A model generated the notes under the pieces. The model was not told where the DNA came from, made no database searches, and saw nothing but the letters and a program-made list of their open reading frames with translations. A program made the position numbers and the translations under genes. From assembly GCA_000310025.1 (NCBI GenBank), contig FN649728.1, positions 6,286,426 to 6,350,425 of the forward strand: a stretch of 64,000 nt of DNA, in the 5' to 3' direction. Source of the stretch: Ectocarpus siliculosus. Lineage: Eukaryota > Sar > Phaeophyceae > Ectocarpales > Ectocarpaceae. Shown here in pieces: positions 34,519-46,790 of the stretch (position 1 is its first letter; the number at the start of each line of letters is the position of its first letter).

Positions 34519-37500
34519 CGTGTACTGGAAAAACTGAAAACTCCCCAGGTTCCTTGGAGAAGGACCAAAACTGATCCATACCCGCCTTGACTCTTTCATC
34601 GACCTATGGCAACATTAGCACGTGGAAAACTTGACAAATCCCACACGGACGACTCTCTGTTCTCTGCGTAACGGCCTCCTACAGGGAGCACGAATGCATC
34701 TCTAAAGCGAACGGTCAACTCGTGAACGGATTTGGATCGCATCTGAGAGGCAAACCTCTTCCTTCTTGGCACACAGACGACACAACGCAGAAAATATGAC
34801 CAATGTATCATCCCGGTCCACTCATCAGGAGGTCCTGTTTCTAAAGATCGCCCTTGCACCAACATTAGTGCAGGCGCCTTCTGACCTCTGCTTGCGGCAC
34901 GTATCCAACACCGAACAGGATTATCCCGGGGCTAGCTTGCTTTGGTAACCTGCGTGGCAACTCTGGAAAACAACGTTCGACGTGCCTAGGGTGCCCTTAA
35001 ACAAGGCGATACATAGAAGGGACACCCACGGTGGATGCTATAGCTGCCGATCTATTCCTCCCTCTAGCCAAAGACAGACATGTCGGAAATGCCCCAGTTT
35101 CACCAGTATGGTCGCGTGCAACATACGATGAACCATGAGGCTCGCCTCGTAGACCAAACGTGATTTTAAAAGACTTCCCGCCGGCCAAATGATCGTGGGG
35201 GGGCGAAATCAACCTCTTGCGTTATGGTGGTTCTTGCGACATGAAGTCGCGAAGAACGAAATCTGTTGGTGTACGTGTTCCGTTCGCATCATCAGCAAGC
35301 CGGAAAGCACCTCCTTGCACGACTCAAAGCAAGCATGGTTCGCAGTGTGTCTATGACAATATCAACGCGAGGTGCCGAAGATACTTGCAACTATATACTT
35401 TCAGAGAACCGTCTACGGAATGTGGAATCTTTGTATGTGTCCGGAATCGGAAGGGGATGGAAGAAGAGAAACAAACATGTCGTAATATTGCGTCCTCAAA
35501 ACTGAAAAAAATGAAAACACCCCAAACAAGACACACCCAACGTATTATGGTTCATTGAAGCAATCTAACAAGTAACGAAAGCACTTTATCCCACGTTTGT
35601 TGTTGCTCGAGGCTCTAGCGCCGAGTGCATACCGCAATATCCTTTGAACTAGCCCCCCACCATGAGTTAGCCCGACCCTCTCAAATACAGCCACGGTAGC
35701 ACAACAACGTTTGAATTAGCCCCGTGGTTACTGGAGTTTCTTTTTGTTTTCGCCTCGCTACCTTTGAGTTAGCCCCGGGTGTTCTTGCTCTGGTGTTCGT
35801 TTCTCAGCGAACAGGCCCTACAGCTGCGAACAAACAAAACAACCACCCATGGAACAGATGTCACGGCAGAGCAGAAGGTTAAACTGTGCTGACGCCACTT
35901 TTATATCTGATAAGTTCGTGGTTGATAAGTCACGCATTGTCGGCGACATACATGAGTCAAGACACCTCCAGCACCTGGTTCACCGAGGCGCAACCTCCGG
36001 TAGTAGTGGGATCTCTTGAATCTGTCCCGAGCATTCAAACAGAACAAAACACCTCTGCTCGGGCGGGGATTTGTTCGCCCGACGTCCGTGTTCTGCGTGC
36101 TCTTTTACCTCCAAGACTACTTGTACACCTGCTTTTGGACATTCACACGCTTGGGAGAAATCAGCACAAGCTATGCTTGACGGGCGTATACCATATGCTG
36201 GGTTCGGTGGCATCGGGAGATTCTTCTTCCACACGAACGAAGAGATGTCCATTGGCAAGCTTCTGGGTTGACCTTTTTTTCTTTGCATCACCAGGAAACG
36301 TAGCGAAGAGCCTGAGTGACTTCAATGTGTGTGTATCAGAGTGCGATTTCAATCGTTAGCTCCAGCTGCATGCAAAAACCCGGCCTGGCTTACTGACCGC
36401 TCCCAGAGGAGATACCTTTCTCACGACTTTGTGTGTTAGCGTACTGCATCACAGATGCTGATACACGAGCAAGAGTGTGCGATGAATCGACGTGTGTTCT
36501 GACCGAATGCCCGCTTGACAATACCACCCACGGAATGACGGTGGACATCAAAAGGCTTGGGGCATCCAAACCACGGAAGTACCTGTCCGATAAGTTCCAA
36601 AGCAACACCACCAATCCAAGTAGGTGAGGGCCTGAACACGAATGTATCATCAGACCATCCAGCTACCGTGGATACCGCAGGACACCGGACACTTTTGACC
36701 TTCCTACCCCACCATGAGACAACCATTCCAAGACAAGCGGGGGACCGGCCTCTTGCGCTTGCCCAATGGTAGATACGGAATCACAATGAGGTGTACGACT
36801 GCCGGCATAAACCTGCCCGGTGTCGGTAGGTGAAGCTCTCATACTTGAGCGATGAGGCCAGCGACGACGAAATGGCGACTGGAGTTCACTGCCTTCACGT
36901 CAAACCGGGGCCACATTCCTTGTCAAGGAAGTTCCAACCTGCGGCAATGCGTTCCACGATGTTGTAGTGCCGAGAGTGGTCGTCCGTCGGAGGGCTTGCT
37001 TGGCCGGTTTAGCCCAAATCTGTTTTCGGAAGGGTTTCACCGGCATCTGACGAGACCAGCGACCGTTTTCCGTGTATGCCACGTTTCGGGGTATAGCTTT
37101 CATCACATTGTATAGCACAAGTTCTCAACTCATACAACAAGGTAAAGTTATGCATACATTTCCCTGCTCATGGTGGAAATTACTCGGCTAAAGTTTGTTT
37201 GCCATTCGACTGCACTTTCACAAACCAATACACGGACGGACTTACGCTGTCCAGCTGAAACCTGTTCAAGTAGCAAACGATAGTCAATCGCAGATGAAAC
37301 AAGTCTTCACCGCCGTACCAGTTGTTTAACACGTTGTGTTTCGGTGTCACAGAAAGTGATGCAAATCGTTGCTGTGAAGAAGTTCGGATAGTGCAATACG
37401 CAGTGCTTCAAGTTCCCACATTTTCGAGATCGGGTTGTTGGAACAAGTCAGGCCTGAGGGCGCGTTAGTGATGGTTCATGCAAGGTATGACAGCATGCCT

Positions 37501-40500
37501 TGACGGTTGCATGTAAGAGATTGCACATCCGAGAGACGGTCAGACCCCGGCGTGTCGCTGGAACGAAGTGCATGAGCATCGACGCCCAAGCCAGAGATGC
37601 AGGCATGTCGCCGAATAATTCCGAAAACATGTAAATACACCAAAGGGCCTTGAGAAAGCGCCAGAGGGGGCAAGGGTTTCGAAATCATTTCTTCTTGATT
37701 ATATTGCACAACCTCCGGTGAAAATTACACGTTCTGGTGCGCACTTACGTCCCGGATGCGAGCAAAGCAATCACATTCCTTGCTCATGTTTCGGCGCATC
37801 CCCCGTGCTCAAGAAGCAATGTGCGGTAGGTAGCGAACAAACATCACAAGGGCGTTTGGAAGGGCTGCAGCAATGAAGAAGAGACGGACCTGGGGGTAAA
37901 GGAGCTGTGAAGTGTATCAGCATGCGGCTGTAATATTCCGGCGGGGTCTGCAGCGGTATGCGAGTGTTTCTAGCAAGCTAGGTGGAAATGCAAGCCCGGT
38001 TGAAACTTTGCGAGCGTATCGAGGACGACGACACCGGGCGTTGATGCCTGCCGGAAACTTTGCTTGCAGTAATCACTGTACTCGCTACATATTTCTCTTT
38101 CGTTGTGCCGAATTCTGGACCCCTCTCTCTCTTTCCATAATTTTTCGGCGCTATTCTCGTGATGCCCGGAGGAAGTACAACGTGCCCTTAGGTAGGGTGG
38201 GCACAAGTGATACTTCTGTATTCTTATTGTCGACGTTGTGCCTTCTGAGTTGCGCTCAGCCCCATGGCACCGTTCTTTGAATGCTTTCTGTGGTAGCTTG
38301 CCAAGAACCGTGCAGATATAGATCCGGGCGCGAAAGACGTCATTAAACCAGAACTCGAATTTTAGTTTGATTTCGATTCCCCGGGCGCCACCCCAACGTC
38401 CCGGTGTGAACAAATAACTCGGTGACTTTTTCAAAGCGCTGCACAGTTCGTGAAACAAAAGCCTGTTGATCTTCCGCCTCCCCGCATGGTGTCAATCACG
38501 TGGTAGCAGAAGGGCAATTTACAAGGAGAGCCACTGACGTTTGCTGACCTCTCAAGACTGAAGCAATCGCGAAGCGACCAGAGGGGTACAAAAGCGGTTG
38601 TTTCACCATTTCGGCGACGTAGTCTCGTGAGCTTCCTGCTTGTCCGAGCTAAACATCCAACGCGAGACCGGAGAACATGTTCTTTCGAGTTCTGTCAATC
38701 TTTCTTCGACAGTCCGCGTCTTCGGGAAAGGGGGGACGGTCGAACGTTTTGAATATTACTCATGCAAGCCCTGCGTTGTTTCCCAGTAGTTTACAATGTG
38801 GTGGCACACCGGAAAAATAACCGCAGAGGCAGAACACGCGAAACAGAACCCATAAATCGCCCCCAAAGATGGTCATCTACCTGACCCCCGGATACTACAA
38901 TCCACGTGGCTCTAACAACGCCTGACTGCTGCGACCCACCACAAGGTGGAGCCGGTAGGCTGCCATGGTAGCCACGGCTACCCTACGGTACGGAGTAAGT
39001 GTCTCACACGGTAAACGCTCCGAGACCAAATTCAGCAATGACACACGATGAAACAACCGCCTCGGGGCGTCGCTGAAAACAGAGCGCCACGAAACCACTG
39101 GGACCCCTACTCGTGGCGTCGATTTCCAAGACGAAAAACTTCAATATTTCCGAACATACGCAGGCGTTCCGATTGTCGTTCTAGAATTCCTCAAACTTTC
39201 CAACAGGTTCGTTTGCTTTCGAAATGCGTTTGAATAGTTTTGGTATTGGGGGTGTTTGTTTCATCTGTGGTGTGCATGCACCAGGACACCGTCTCAACAC
39301 GTGCATACATCAGAGACAAGTGTTCTTGGATTGTACGCGAAGAAGGAGGGCACGGCGCACGTTTAACCATCCTTCCGGTGGATAGTGTACGTCCCCGCTT
39401 CAAAGGCGCACATCTTATGTCAGCTCCCTGCTTGAAAGACACAAAAAAAATCAGAAGCAGGGTGCCCCGCAGATATCCAAAACAGGGGGGGGGGCCTGTG
39501 TTGATCATTCGGGACCCCCAGAATGATGCTCAAGGACACCTACCTTTCGAACTACACGGCACACTAGACAAGGCGAGCGATCTGCTGCTGCTGCCGCTAC
39601 TGCGTGTGGGTATGGATAAATTCGGATGACGTAGATAGAAGTGCAATTGCTGTTTGTGTGTTCGTCTTTGGTCCATTTTCGTGAAATTATGGTTAGATTG
39701 GTAAACTGTATTTTGTGCCAAATGATTTTGACCTAAGGGCAGGACCGACGGGCTCCAATCATTTTTTCTTCTTTGTTTTTGTCTGGTGTTTTGGGTTCTC
39801 CGACACTTCTAGTTTCGTTTCAGGTATAGTTTTGCTCCTTCCGTGTCTAGCAAGTAACCTGTGGGGCGCACAAGGTGTACGGTACGTATCGTATCAGAGT
39901 TAGTTGCAACGATGGTTGGCTGTCATTCTTTTAATAGGGCGGGGGGGGGGTGGTGGCAATGATATGCATCTCGGCAAGATGTTGAACACGGGAACGACGC
40001 CAAAGCAATAGAGAAATATAGCCAACAAAAAATAACAACAGAAGCAATACTTAGTACAACAACAGCTGCTGTTCCATTGTATGCCTCATCCAGCAGCACG
40101 ATACCCACCGTTCGAAGGACAATGCGGGGGGGGGAGTGTTACAATGTGAAGCTCCAAGAGCGAACGACCTGGTATGTATGTAAGAACGTGCGACTTGAAC
40201 CACCACCACGTCGTGATAGCCAGGTTTATGATGTTTTTTGCTTTTTGTGTTAGTATCCCTGTTGCAATTGCGCGTCTTTTGACGTATGGTACGCCTCCGT
40301 TGACCCCGGGGAAGGTGAGTCATCCTCCCCGAAATCTTAAGGACACTTCCCCGCGTCAAAGAAAAACACTATAAAAAAAAAGCCATGTCAAATGTGTGTC
40401 TTCAAAGTGGGGACGACTATAGGTTGAAAATAATGAAAATAATGTGTTGGAAAATAGGAGGGCAACGTTCGCTCCAAGATGCACGCTTGCAGAAGCAGAA

Positions 40501-42880
40501 CAGAATCGTCGTACAGTTTCGACTGTTGTGACGTTTGCAGATATCACGCGAAGAGAAAGAACACAAAACTGTGTACAAAACGAAATCGTGTCTTGTTTGG
40601 TAGAGCAGAACATCCTAAAATTTCGATGAAACCGCTCATTAAATACTGTGTGGGCAATACTTTGCAGAAGACGTAAATGATCAGGGCGATATTCTTTGTT
40701 ACGGGAACTGAAGAGCAAAAATAGAAAAATGTACTCCCATCCGAACACCAGGAAGGCCTGCGTCACAGGAACATCGACGACGGGCCATGTCCGAAATGGG
40801 ATGCCTCGCAACCAGTAGAGTGCGACGTAGCAAAGTACGCAGGGTTTACTATCAATAATGAAAACCAAGGTACGTAGATTCTTGCTCTCGTTCTGAATAT
40901 TGAATGAAATGAGCTTTGAGAAAGAAGGCGAAGAAGTAATTGTTCGGTGCGGTGACCAAATTTCTGCTCAATAATCAATTTTGTAGCAACCAGGGCGAAG
41001 GATGGAGTTACATACGTCTGCGAAGGGTGAATACATGTACCCGAGTAGACCATCGTGGAAATTTGAGGCCTTCCTCGGGACCACGTCGTTCAATGACACG
41101 CGGACTTGGGCAATGGTCCTATCGCAGTAAGCAAGGGATCACCAGAAGCTGGTTCCTGTGCATATGTGAACAGTTATACATTGGTGTTGACTGGTCGTTA
41201 GCAGTGGAGGCTGTTCGGGTGATCTTTTCACTTCTGTTTCCTGGCGGCTGTTCCGACTTGGAGAGTCCTTCATGTTCTTTGAAGCAGGTGTGACATTCTA
41301 TTCCTTCTTTCTAGCACATCAGTAGCGGGTAGAACAGCGAAGAACATCTTGCTTGGTCACAGGTATCCGTGTAACAGCAGTTAGTTTCGAAAACGCACAC
41401 GTCTGTACCTGCTGCACTCCGTGCTTGCGCACGCTGGAGGACCACAACAAAACACGCCCGCCCGCGAGAAAGGTCTGAACCGCTTAGTAAAGCGGGCAGG
41501 CCATTCAAGTACTGTAGAAATCTAGGAGGTGGGACGCCGTTGTGGCTCGAAGCGCGGCTGATTGATGGTGCGAGGTTAGCTGTCGGTCGGTCGGTCCCAT
41601 TTGCCCTCTAGTCAACTCAGACCAACACCCGCCGCATGTTTGTTCGTTTTCTCTTTTCTACTGCTGTCATCGACTCCCACGTTTGTGCCGCTGTGCTGCT
41701 GCTGCTGCACTCTGCTGCTCGGGTCTTGGTTGCTCATATTGCCTTACTACACCTCCTCCCTGGCTCTCACCCTTCGTGAGGCACAGGCAAACAAACGCTG
41801 TGGTACACTTGTAGCTAACAAGCACCCACGACCCGCAGCAGCACAGCGTGCACGAAGTCGGAACGTTGGACCGAACATGGAACGACGTTGTATGAACATA
41901 GAACATATCTAGTGATGACAAAATGGTTCTGCACCCAGGTCGCTGCGGACGTGAGTTGGTCTTTTTGAATTTGTTTTCCCCCCGTCGTGGTGGGTGCACA
42001 GTACGTACGTGCGTGTTATGTATGTATGTACTGCGTGATAGTTTGGCTGTGTCTGCTTACTTACGTGTATCCATCTTTCCTTTAATGTTTGAAAAAAAAA
42101 GCACACACACACACGCGTGCTCCTGTCTGGGTTCATTCGATCCTTCCCACCTTCTTAACAAATACATCCACATCCTGCGGCCTCTTCCTTTCTCCGGAAT
42201 GTGCGACACACGCCATGATCGATCATGATGCTACGGTTACGGCCCTGCAACATATAGCTACACGTCCGAATACAACACTTCTCCGCCCGCCTGTGGCGAG
42301 GGTGCGTGTGTGGTTTCCTGGGCCACAATATTGTACGGCTCTGATGAATTTCAAGTCGTTTGGCGGCCTGGAATCAGCGGCGGTGGGGGAAAACGCAGCA
42401 TCAGATAAACGGCAAATACATGCGGAGTGTGGAAGGGACGAACAACAGACTAGTGTGTTACATATTTAATCTATACTCCGTACATGCATATGTATGGGTT
42501 TTCTTTTTGCATGTTCTTGCATCACCCCCTGCCGCGGTGCTCTCTTTACCCCACTCCAGAGGGACGCCTTCCAATGAGTTACAATTTGTGTAATCGTACG
42601 CAGAGCATGGTTGCGAGGCCGAAGCAAGCCCTGCAAACGCCTCTTCAGGTGAACGGAGAAGGCCGGAAGGAATGTTGTGGGGGAGGTTGTGCGCCAATAA
42701 AACATATTCACTTCAGTACTCCAACGGTCGGCACATTTTTAATTTTGGTGTCCATTAAATCCAAACCGCCCAAATAGTAGAACTCTAGAGATTCTTGAGA
42801 GAACTTTGCGTGGTTGACGGATGCTGGAATTGGTCCTTGGTCGCTAGAGAACAGAGACGGCGAGATGTGCATGCCGTTGC
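34519..42880. repeat. Long repeat family U1, copy C
   Basis: This copy is collinear with copy A from its first base and shares the 1.4-kb insert (41166-42573), so A and C are the closest pair. It leaves the family at about 42880, after GAGATGTGCATGCCGTT. There it is fused to sequence that elsewhere (60150-60420) lies next to LRR cassette 3. Its short ORFs are generally disrupted relative to copy A. Confidence 0.85.
41166..42573. mobile_element. 1.4-kb insert, copy in U1 copy C
   Basis: This is the counterpart of 6509-7911, at the same site in the unit. It differs by small indels, including a shortened CTG run and a longer CA run near 42102-42113, which break the reading frame that is open in copy A. 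Confidence 0.55.
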
Positions 42881-42894
42881 ATGAGAAACATGGG

Positions 42895-43110
42895 ACCATT
42901 CGAAGTAGACGGCACGGGCAACATCAGCCCATTGCATCGAACGGCAACGCTGTGAAGGCAAACTGCCCCGCCCTGCCAATCGCACGGTAAGCCACGCCTT
43001 CAAAATGCCGTTGGTATGGCAGGGATATGACAGCTGAAACACACAAATACAGACGGTGAGTGATGAGTCGTAGAGTTGGCCTCACATACGCAGGTATAGT
43101 CTAACACAAG
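42895..43110. repeat. Copy of the sequence flanking LRR cassette 3
   Basis: The segment matches 60150-60420 (GAAACATGG, CATTCGAAGTAGACGGCA, GGCAACGCTGTGAAGGCAAAC and GTTGGCCTCACATACGCAGGTA are shared). At 59959-60420 an LRR exon lies directly to the left of this block. Here the left side is U1 sequence and the exon is absent. Confidence 0.75.
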
Positions 43111-44389
43111 TGTAATCATGCGCGTAGTGTGTCCATGTTGCAAAATTGGCCATCTTCACTTCCAGGGCCGACGCCAAATCATTTCACGATTGCCACTTTC
43201 GGCCATTCCCCCCAGTGCATTAGACAGGCAACATTACGGTAGCCGACGAAAAAAAAGCGCGCTTTGATTACGTCCGTCACCCCCAATGACGGCACATGCC
43301 CTCTGTGCTTTAGTCTTCGAATCCATCCGTACACGTGGAGAAAGGGAAAAATCTCACGGTAATGGTTCCCAATCACGGATCTGTTTCGATCCATCGCGCA
43401 ACGTTGTGGGAACAACCTCCTAAACCAACTTGATCATTTGATGCGTACGCACTTTCAGGTATCCGGCCGTTCACCGCAAACATCTTCTTGTTCTACATGT
43501 ACAACAAGGACATTTCCAGCACCGTCAAGGACAGTACATGTCACGAACGAGTACGCAGTTGTTCCCTTGTGGACGTTGGGTGACTACTCAGACGTATAGC
43601 AAATATTTTTGATGATGCATATCCGGAGGAACAGAGACAGACCCACGCCTTTAAATCGTTGATGAACACACTCGCAGCACGAGGCATTCCCACGTCTGAT
43701 ACCCCCGGTGTAGCAACAGCGCTGTCCGGCGACACAACGCTTTCTAGAATAGACCCGAGAGAAGGCCATTCGGCACGAGACGTCGATTCTGACTGCACCT
43801 GCCCGCGCATATAATGCAGCGAATATCAACATTAAAAGTTGCCCAATAGTGTTTGCGCTTGTTCGTTGCTGTAGAACATACACCTGTTACTGGTGGCGTA
43901 TGACGATTGTTGAGGATGGATCGTGAGTTCCGCAAGATTGACTTTCACGTGTATGACACGCGCCAACGACGTACTATGGATCACCGAAACGTACGACCAT
44001 CCTCCAGTCAGAGCAAATGTCGGGGCAGCAGTGAGGGGTGTGGAACGTGCCCTTCTCATTAAATGCGATCGCTAAAACCGACAAGACCTGGACAATAGAC
44101 TAACGACTTGTCAATCGAATCAAATCCAGCTCGAAGGGACACCGTGAACGTTGTGCCGGAATAAGACCTCAGGCCACGCTGGGGCGTCCCTTGGTGTTTT
44201 CCCCTTCGTGTCGAGCTCAGAATTTCTAGCTACGACTCACGGTTGTCCCGCAGCAGATGGCCGTGTTAGCGCCTACTTACAAGATGCTACGTACCGAAGA
44301 TGCGACTTCACGGTCACAGCGAAGAAAAGCCTCCATCCAATATGAGAACGTCATGCCATGTGAAAACATTAGTATGAGGACAATTGAAC
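43111..44389. other. Unrecognised non-repeated sequence
   Basis: Minus-strand frames at 43541-43810 and 43584-43883 are open for 90-100 codons but overlap each other and show no domain. I see no repeat or RNA gene here. Confidence 0.4.
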
Positions 44390-45860
44390 ACATGCCAGAG
44401 GGTTCACGTTCTCCGACGGCGAGCTGACGGTGGGGGGGGAAGTCAACATCATGGTTTCTGATCGTGCTTACGCGATGAAGCCACGGAGACGGAAATCTGG
44501 CTGTGTCGATGATAAGCTCGCAACATCTGCAAGTCGGATTGCACCTCCTTGCACGGTCACCGTATGTATGGATTGCACGGTGTCCCATGGCAACATATAC
44601 ACGTGGTGCCGAAAATACTTGCACTCGTATCACTCCAGACAACCTTTTATGGAACATGGGTGTTTGAGTGTTCGGAAACTGGGGGCGATGGAAGACCAAG
44701 AAAAACACAGTATGTCGTCGTTTGCTTCTCTAGTGATTTTGTTATAAAAGAAAGGTACGACAGCTGCTTGACATTGAACAAACGACCTATCAGAAAGATG
44801 TCACGGGTACCCACTAGCAGAGCAAACGGTTAACTGTTCTGACAGCGCCTTTTGCGTCTGACAATTTCGTGGGTGACACGTCATGTCATGCGTTCAGGGC
44901 GACAGACATTAGCCAGACACCTCCAGCAAACGGCTCACTGGGATGCTTTTCTCCAGTTGCGTGACCTCTTGAATCTCTCCCAAGCATCGAAACAAAAAAA
45001 CAACTCTGTTCGGGCAGGGAGATGTTCGCCGGACGTCCGTGTTCTGATACATACTAATCTCGAAGCCTAAGCCTGTTTTCGGTCGTGTACACGGTTGGGA
45101 GAAAACAACACATTCTTTGCATGACGAGCGCACACGACATGCTGAGTTCTGTGGTATCAGCGGAGTATTCGTTTTGAAGCCTGCTTGCCGAAGTCACCGT
45201 TCGTATTTTCCATCACATAGGAGATGCTGTGCTGGCGAGTTATTGTGGCTAAAGGAACTGAATCACAGATGCTGATAGAAGAGCAAGAGTGTGCGATGAA
45301 TTGCTGTTTGTTCTGACCGAATGCCCGCTTGGCAATAGAGGGTGGATATCCAAAGGCTTGGGGCATCCAAACAACGGAGGCAGTACCTGTGCCGACACGT
45401 TCCAAAACGAATCCGTCAATCAGAGTAAGTGAGAGCCAACAGAGCGAACAGAGAGATGTATCAGCGGGCCATCAAGCTGCCATGGATACGGCGGGATACC
45501 GGACACTTGTGACCTTCCAACAACGCCAATACGGCAACCGCTCCAAGCCACGCGGGGGACTGGCCTCTTGCGCTTGCCCAACGGCCAATAAACATTTGAG
45601 TGCAAATTCAGGACATACGTCTGCCGGCATGAACCTGCCCGGTGCCGGTGCACGGAGCTTTCATGCATGCGCGGCGACTGTAGCTCATTTGTGAGACACG
45701 CCAAACCAGGGCCAAATTCCCTGTCAGGTAAGGAGTTCAAGACTTCGAAGGCTTGGAGCACCTGCCGCGAGGCCGCTGCACAGCAAGTGTACGACACGAC
45801 CTGCTGTACACTGCTCATAGAAGGGCTATCGGCACCCTACCACCGACACCATAGCCGTTA
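44390..45860. repeat. Strongly diverged U1-like copy
   Basis: Positions 44400-44715 follow copy A 680-980, and 44890-45750 follow copy A 1440-2300 with many differences and gaps. Segment 44930-45185 is closest to 24340-24600. This appears to be the oldest U1 copy in the window. No gene is supported. Confidence 0.65.
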
Positions 45861-46078
45861 TTTGTAGCCAGAAGACTCTGCTAGCCGGCAAGCCAAAAAC
45901 CGGGCCGGCTGGTTGGGTGCTCGAGGAGAAAATGCCGATCGTGACAAGCGGTGGACGGACTGACGATCAGAACAGGGCTGCGCGGCTTTTTCGGGCTGTT
46001 CCGTGCGGAATACGGTAGTTGCAACCTTTTTTTTCCACACTCACGATACCCCAAGGCATCTAACCTTGCACGAGAAAG

Positions 46079-46153
46079 ATGGTGGGTACAGCTACCTCCC
46101 GTCGCGTGGCATTGCTAATGCTGTCGCTTCCTTCTTCGAAGAGTTATCGCTTA
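46079..46153 (+). pseudogene. Degenerate copy of a signal-peptide first exon
   Basis: The frame begins ATG at 46079 and reads MVGT, then ATSRRVALLMLSLPSS, parallel to the exon at 46288. Where the sister has a GTAAGT donor, this copy has AAGAGT, and the frame continues to a stop about 8 codons later. The shared 5' context (ACGATACCCCA and GAAAGATG) shows a tandem duplication of about 210 bp. The donor is lost, so this copy is probably dead. Confidence 0.55.
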
Positions 46154-46287
46154 CAAAATTAAACTGCGAGCAGACGTTCGGCGCGAACTTGAACTAGCCG
46201 CTCTCTGGCATGGATATTTTAGGGTCAACCAAAACGTTTTTCCCTATACGCACGATACCCCACGGTAGCAGACCTTGGGCTTGAAAG

Positions 46288-46347
46288 ATGGCGCAGCGAG
46301 GTACCTCCCGCCGCGTGGCCTTGCTGTTGCTGTTGCTTCCTCCTTCG
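46288..46347 (+). CDS. Candidate first exon encoding a signal peptide
   Basis: Twenty codons from ATG 46288 encode a basic start (RGTSRR) followed by a Leu-rich hydrophobic core VALLLLLLPP, the layout of a secretory signal peptide. Directly after a TCG codon comes GTAAGT, a consensus splice donor, in phase 0. If the donor is ignored, the frame runs to a stop at 46536 through a plausible but unremarkable sequence. No downstream exon is recognised before U2 sequence starts at about 46790, so the gene is either truncated or has its next exon far away. The exon lies in a 900-bp island (45861-46790) that interrupts the repeat mosaic. It could supply the leader of a secreted or membrane receptor, but that is inference. 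Confidence 0.45.
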
Positions 46348-46790
46348 GTAAGTTGTCGGTGGATAACCAAATCCGTGGCGGCCCAAAACACCGAACTTGA
46401 TGTGACCTCTCGCAACCGTTGGCATTTTTTCTTCAACACAACCTTTTTGTTCCGGCGCATTCGGCACCTCACGGCGCCAAACCTTGGCATTGCCCAACAG
46501 CCCATGTTACTCGCTCCTTCCGGATACCAATCTTGAGGCAACTCGTTAAGTATTTGGCGAGATATCGGCTAACCCGTGAACAGAAGAGCGCAAAACCCAC
46601 CCTAGAAAAATCACCGCTTCGCTGCTGGCTCTTCCCCTGGCGCCAGGTCTTTTAGATTTTTTGCCTCATCTGTCTCCTATCCTCGTTCACATACACGACC
46701 CTCTTTTTTCCAGGTTTCCACGATAACGCACATTGATTTTGAGATTGTCCACATTTAGATTTTGATTTTTGGCACTTCGTTAATATACGG

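Larger units (their letters stand above)
45861..46790. other. Island of non-U1/U2 sequence
   Basis: Apart from the duplicated signal-peptide exon described separately, this island shows no recognisable feature. U1-like sequence ends near 45860, and the equivalent of copy A 2550 resumes near 46790. Confidence 0.45.

Noticed and set aside
1-42880. U1 copies A and C as long terminal repeats of one giant element
   Set aside because: They are direct and long, but copy B lies between them in the same orientation and several partial copies exist, there are no TG/CA termini, primer-binding site or gag-pol between them; duplication of a repeat unit is simpler.
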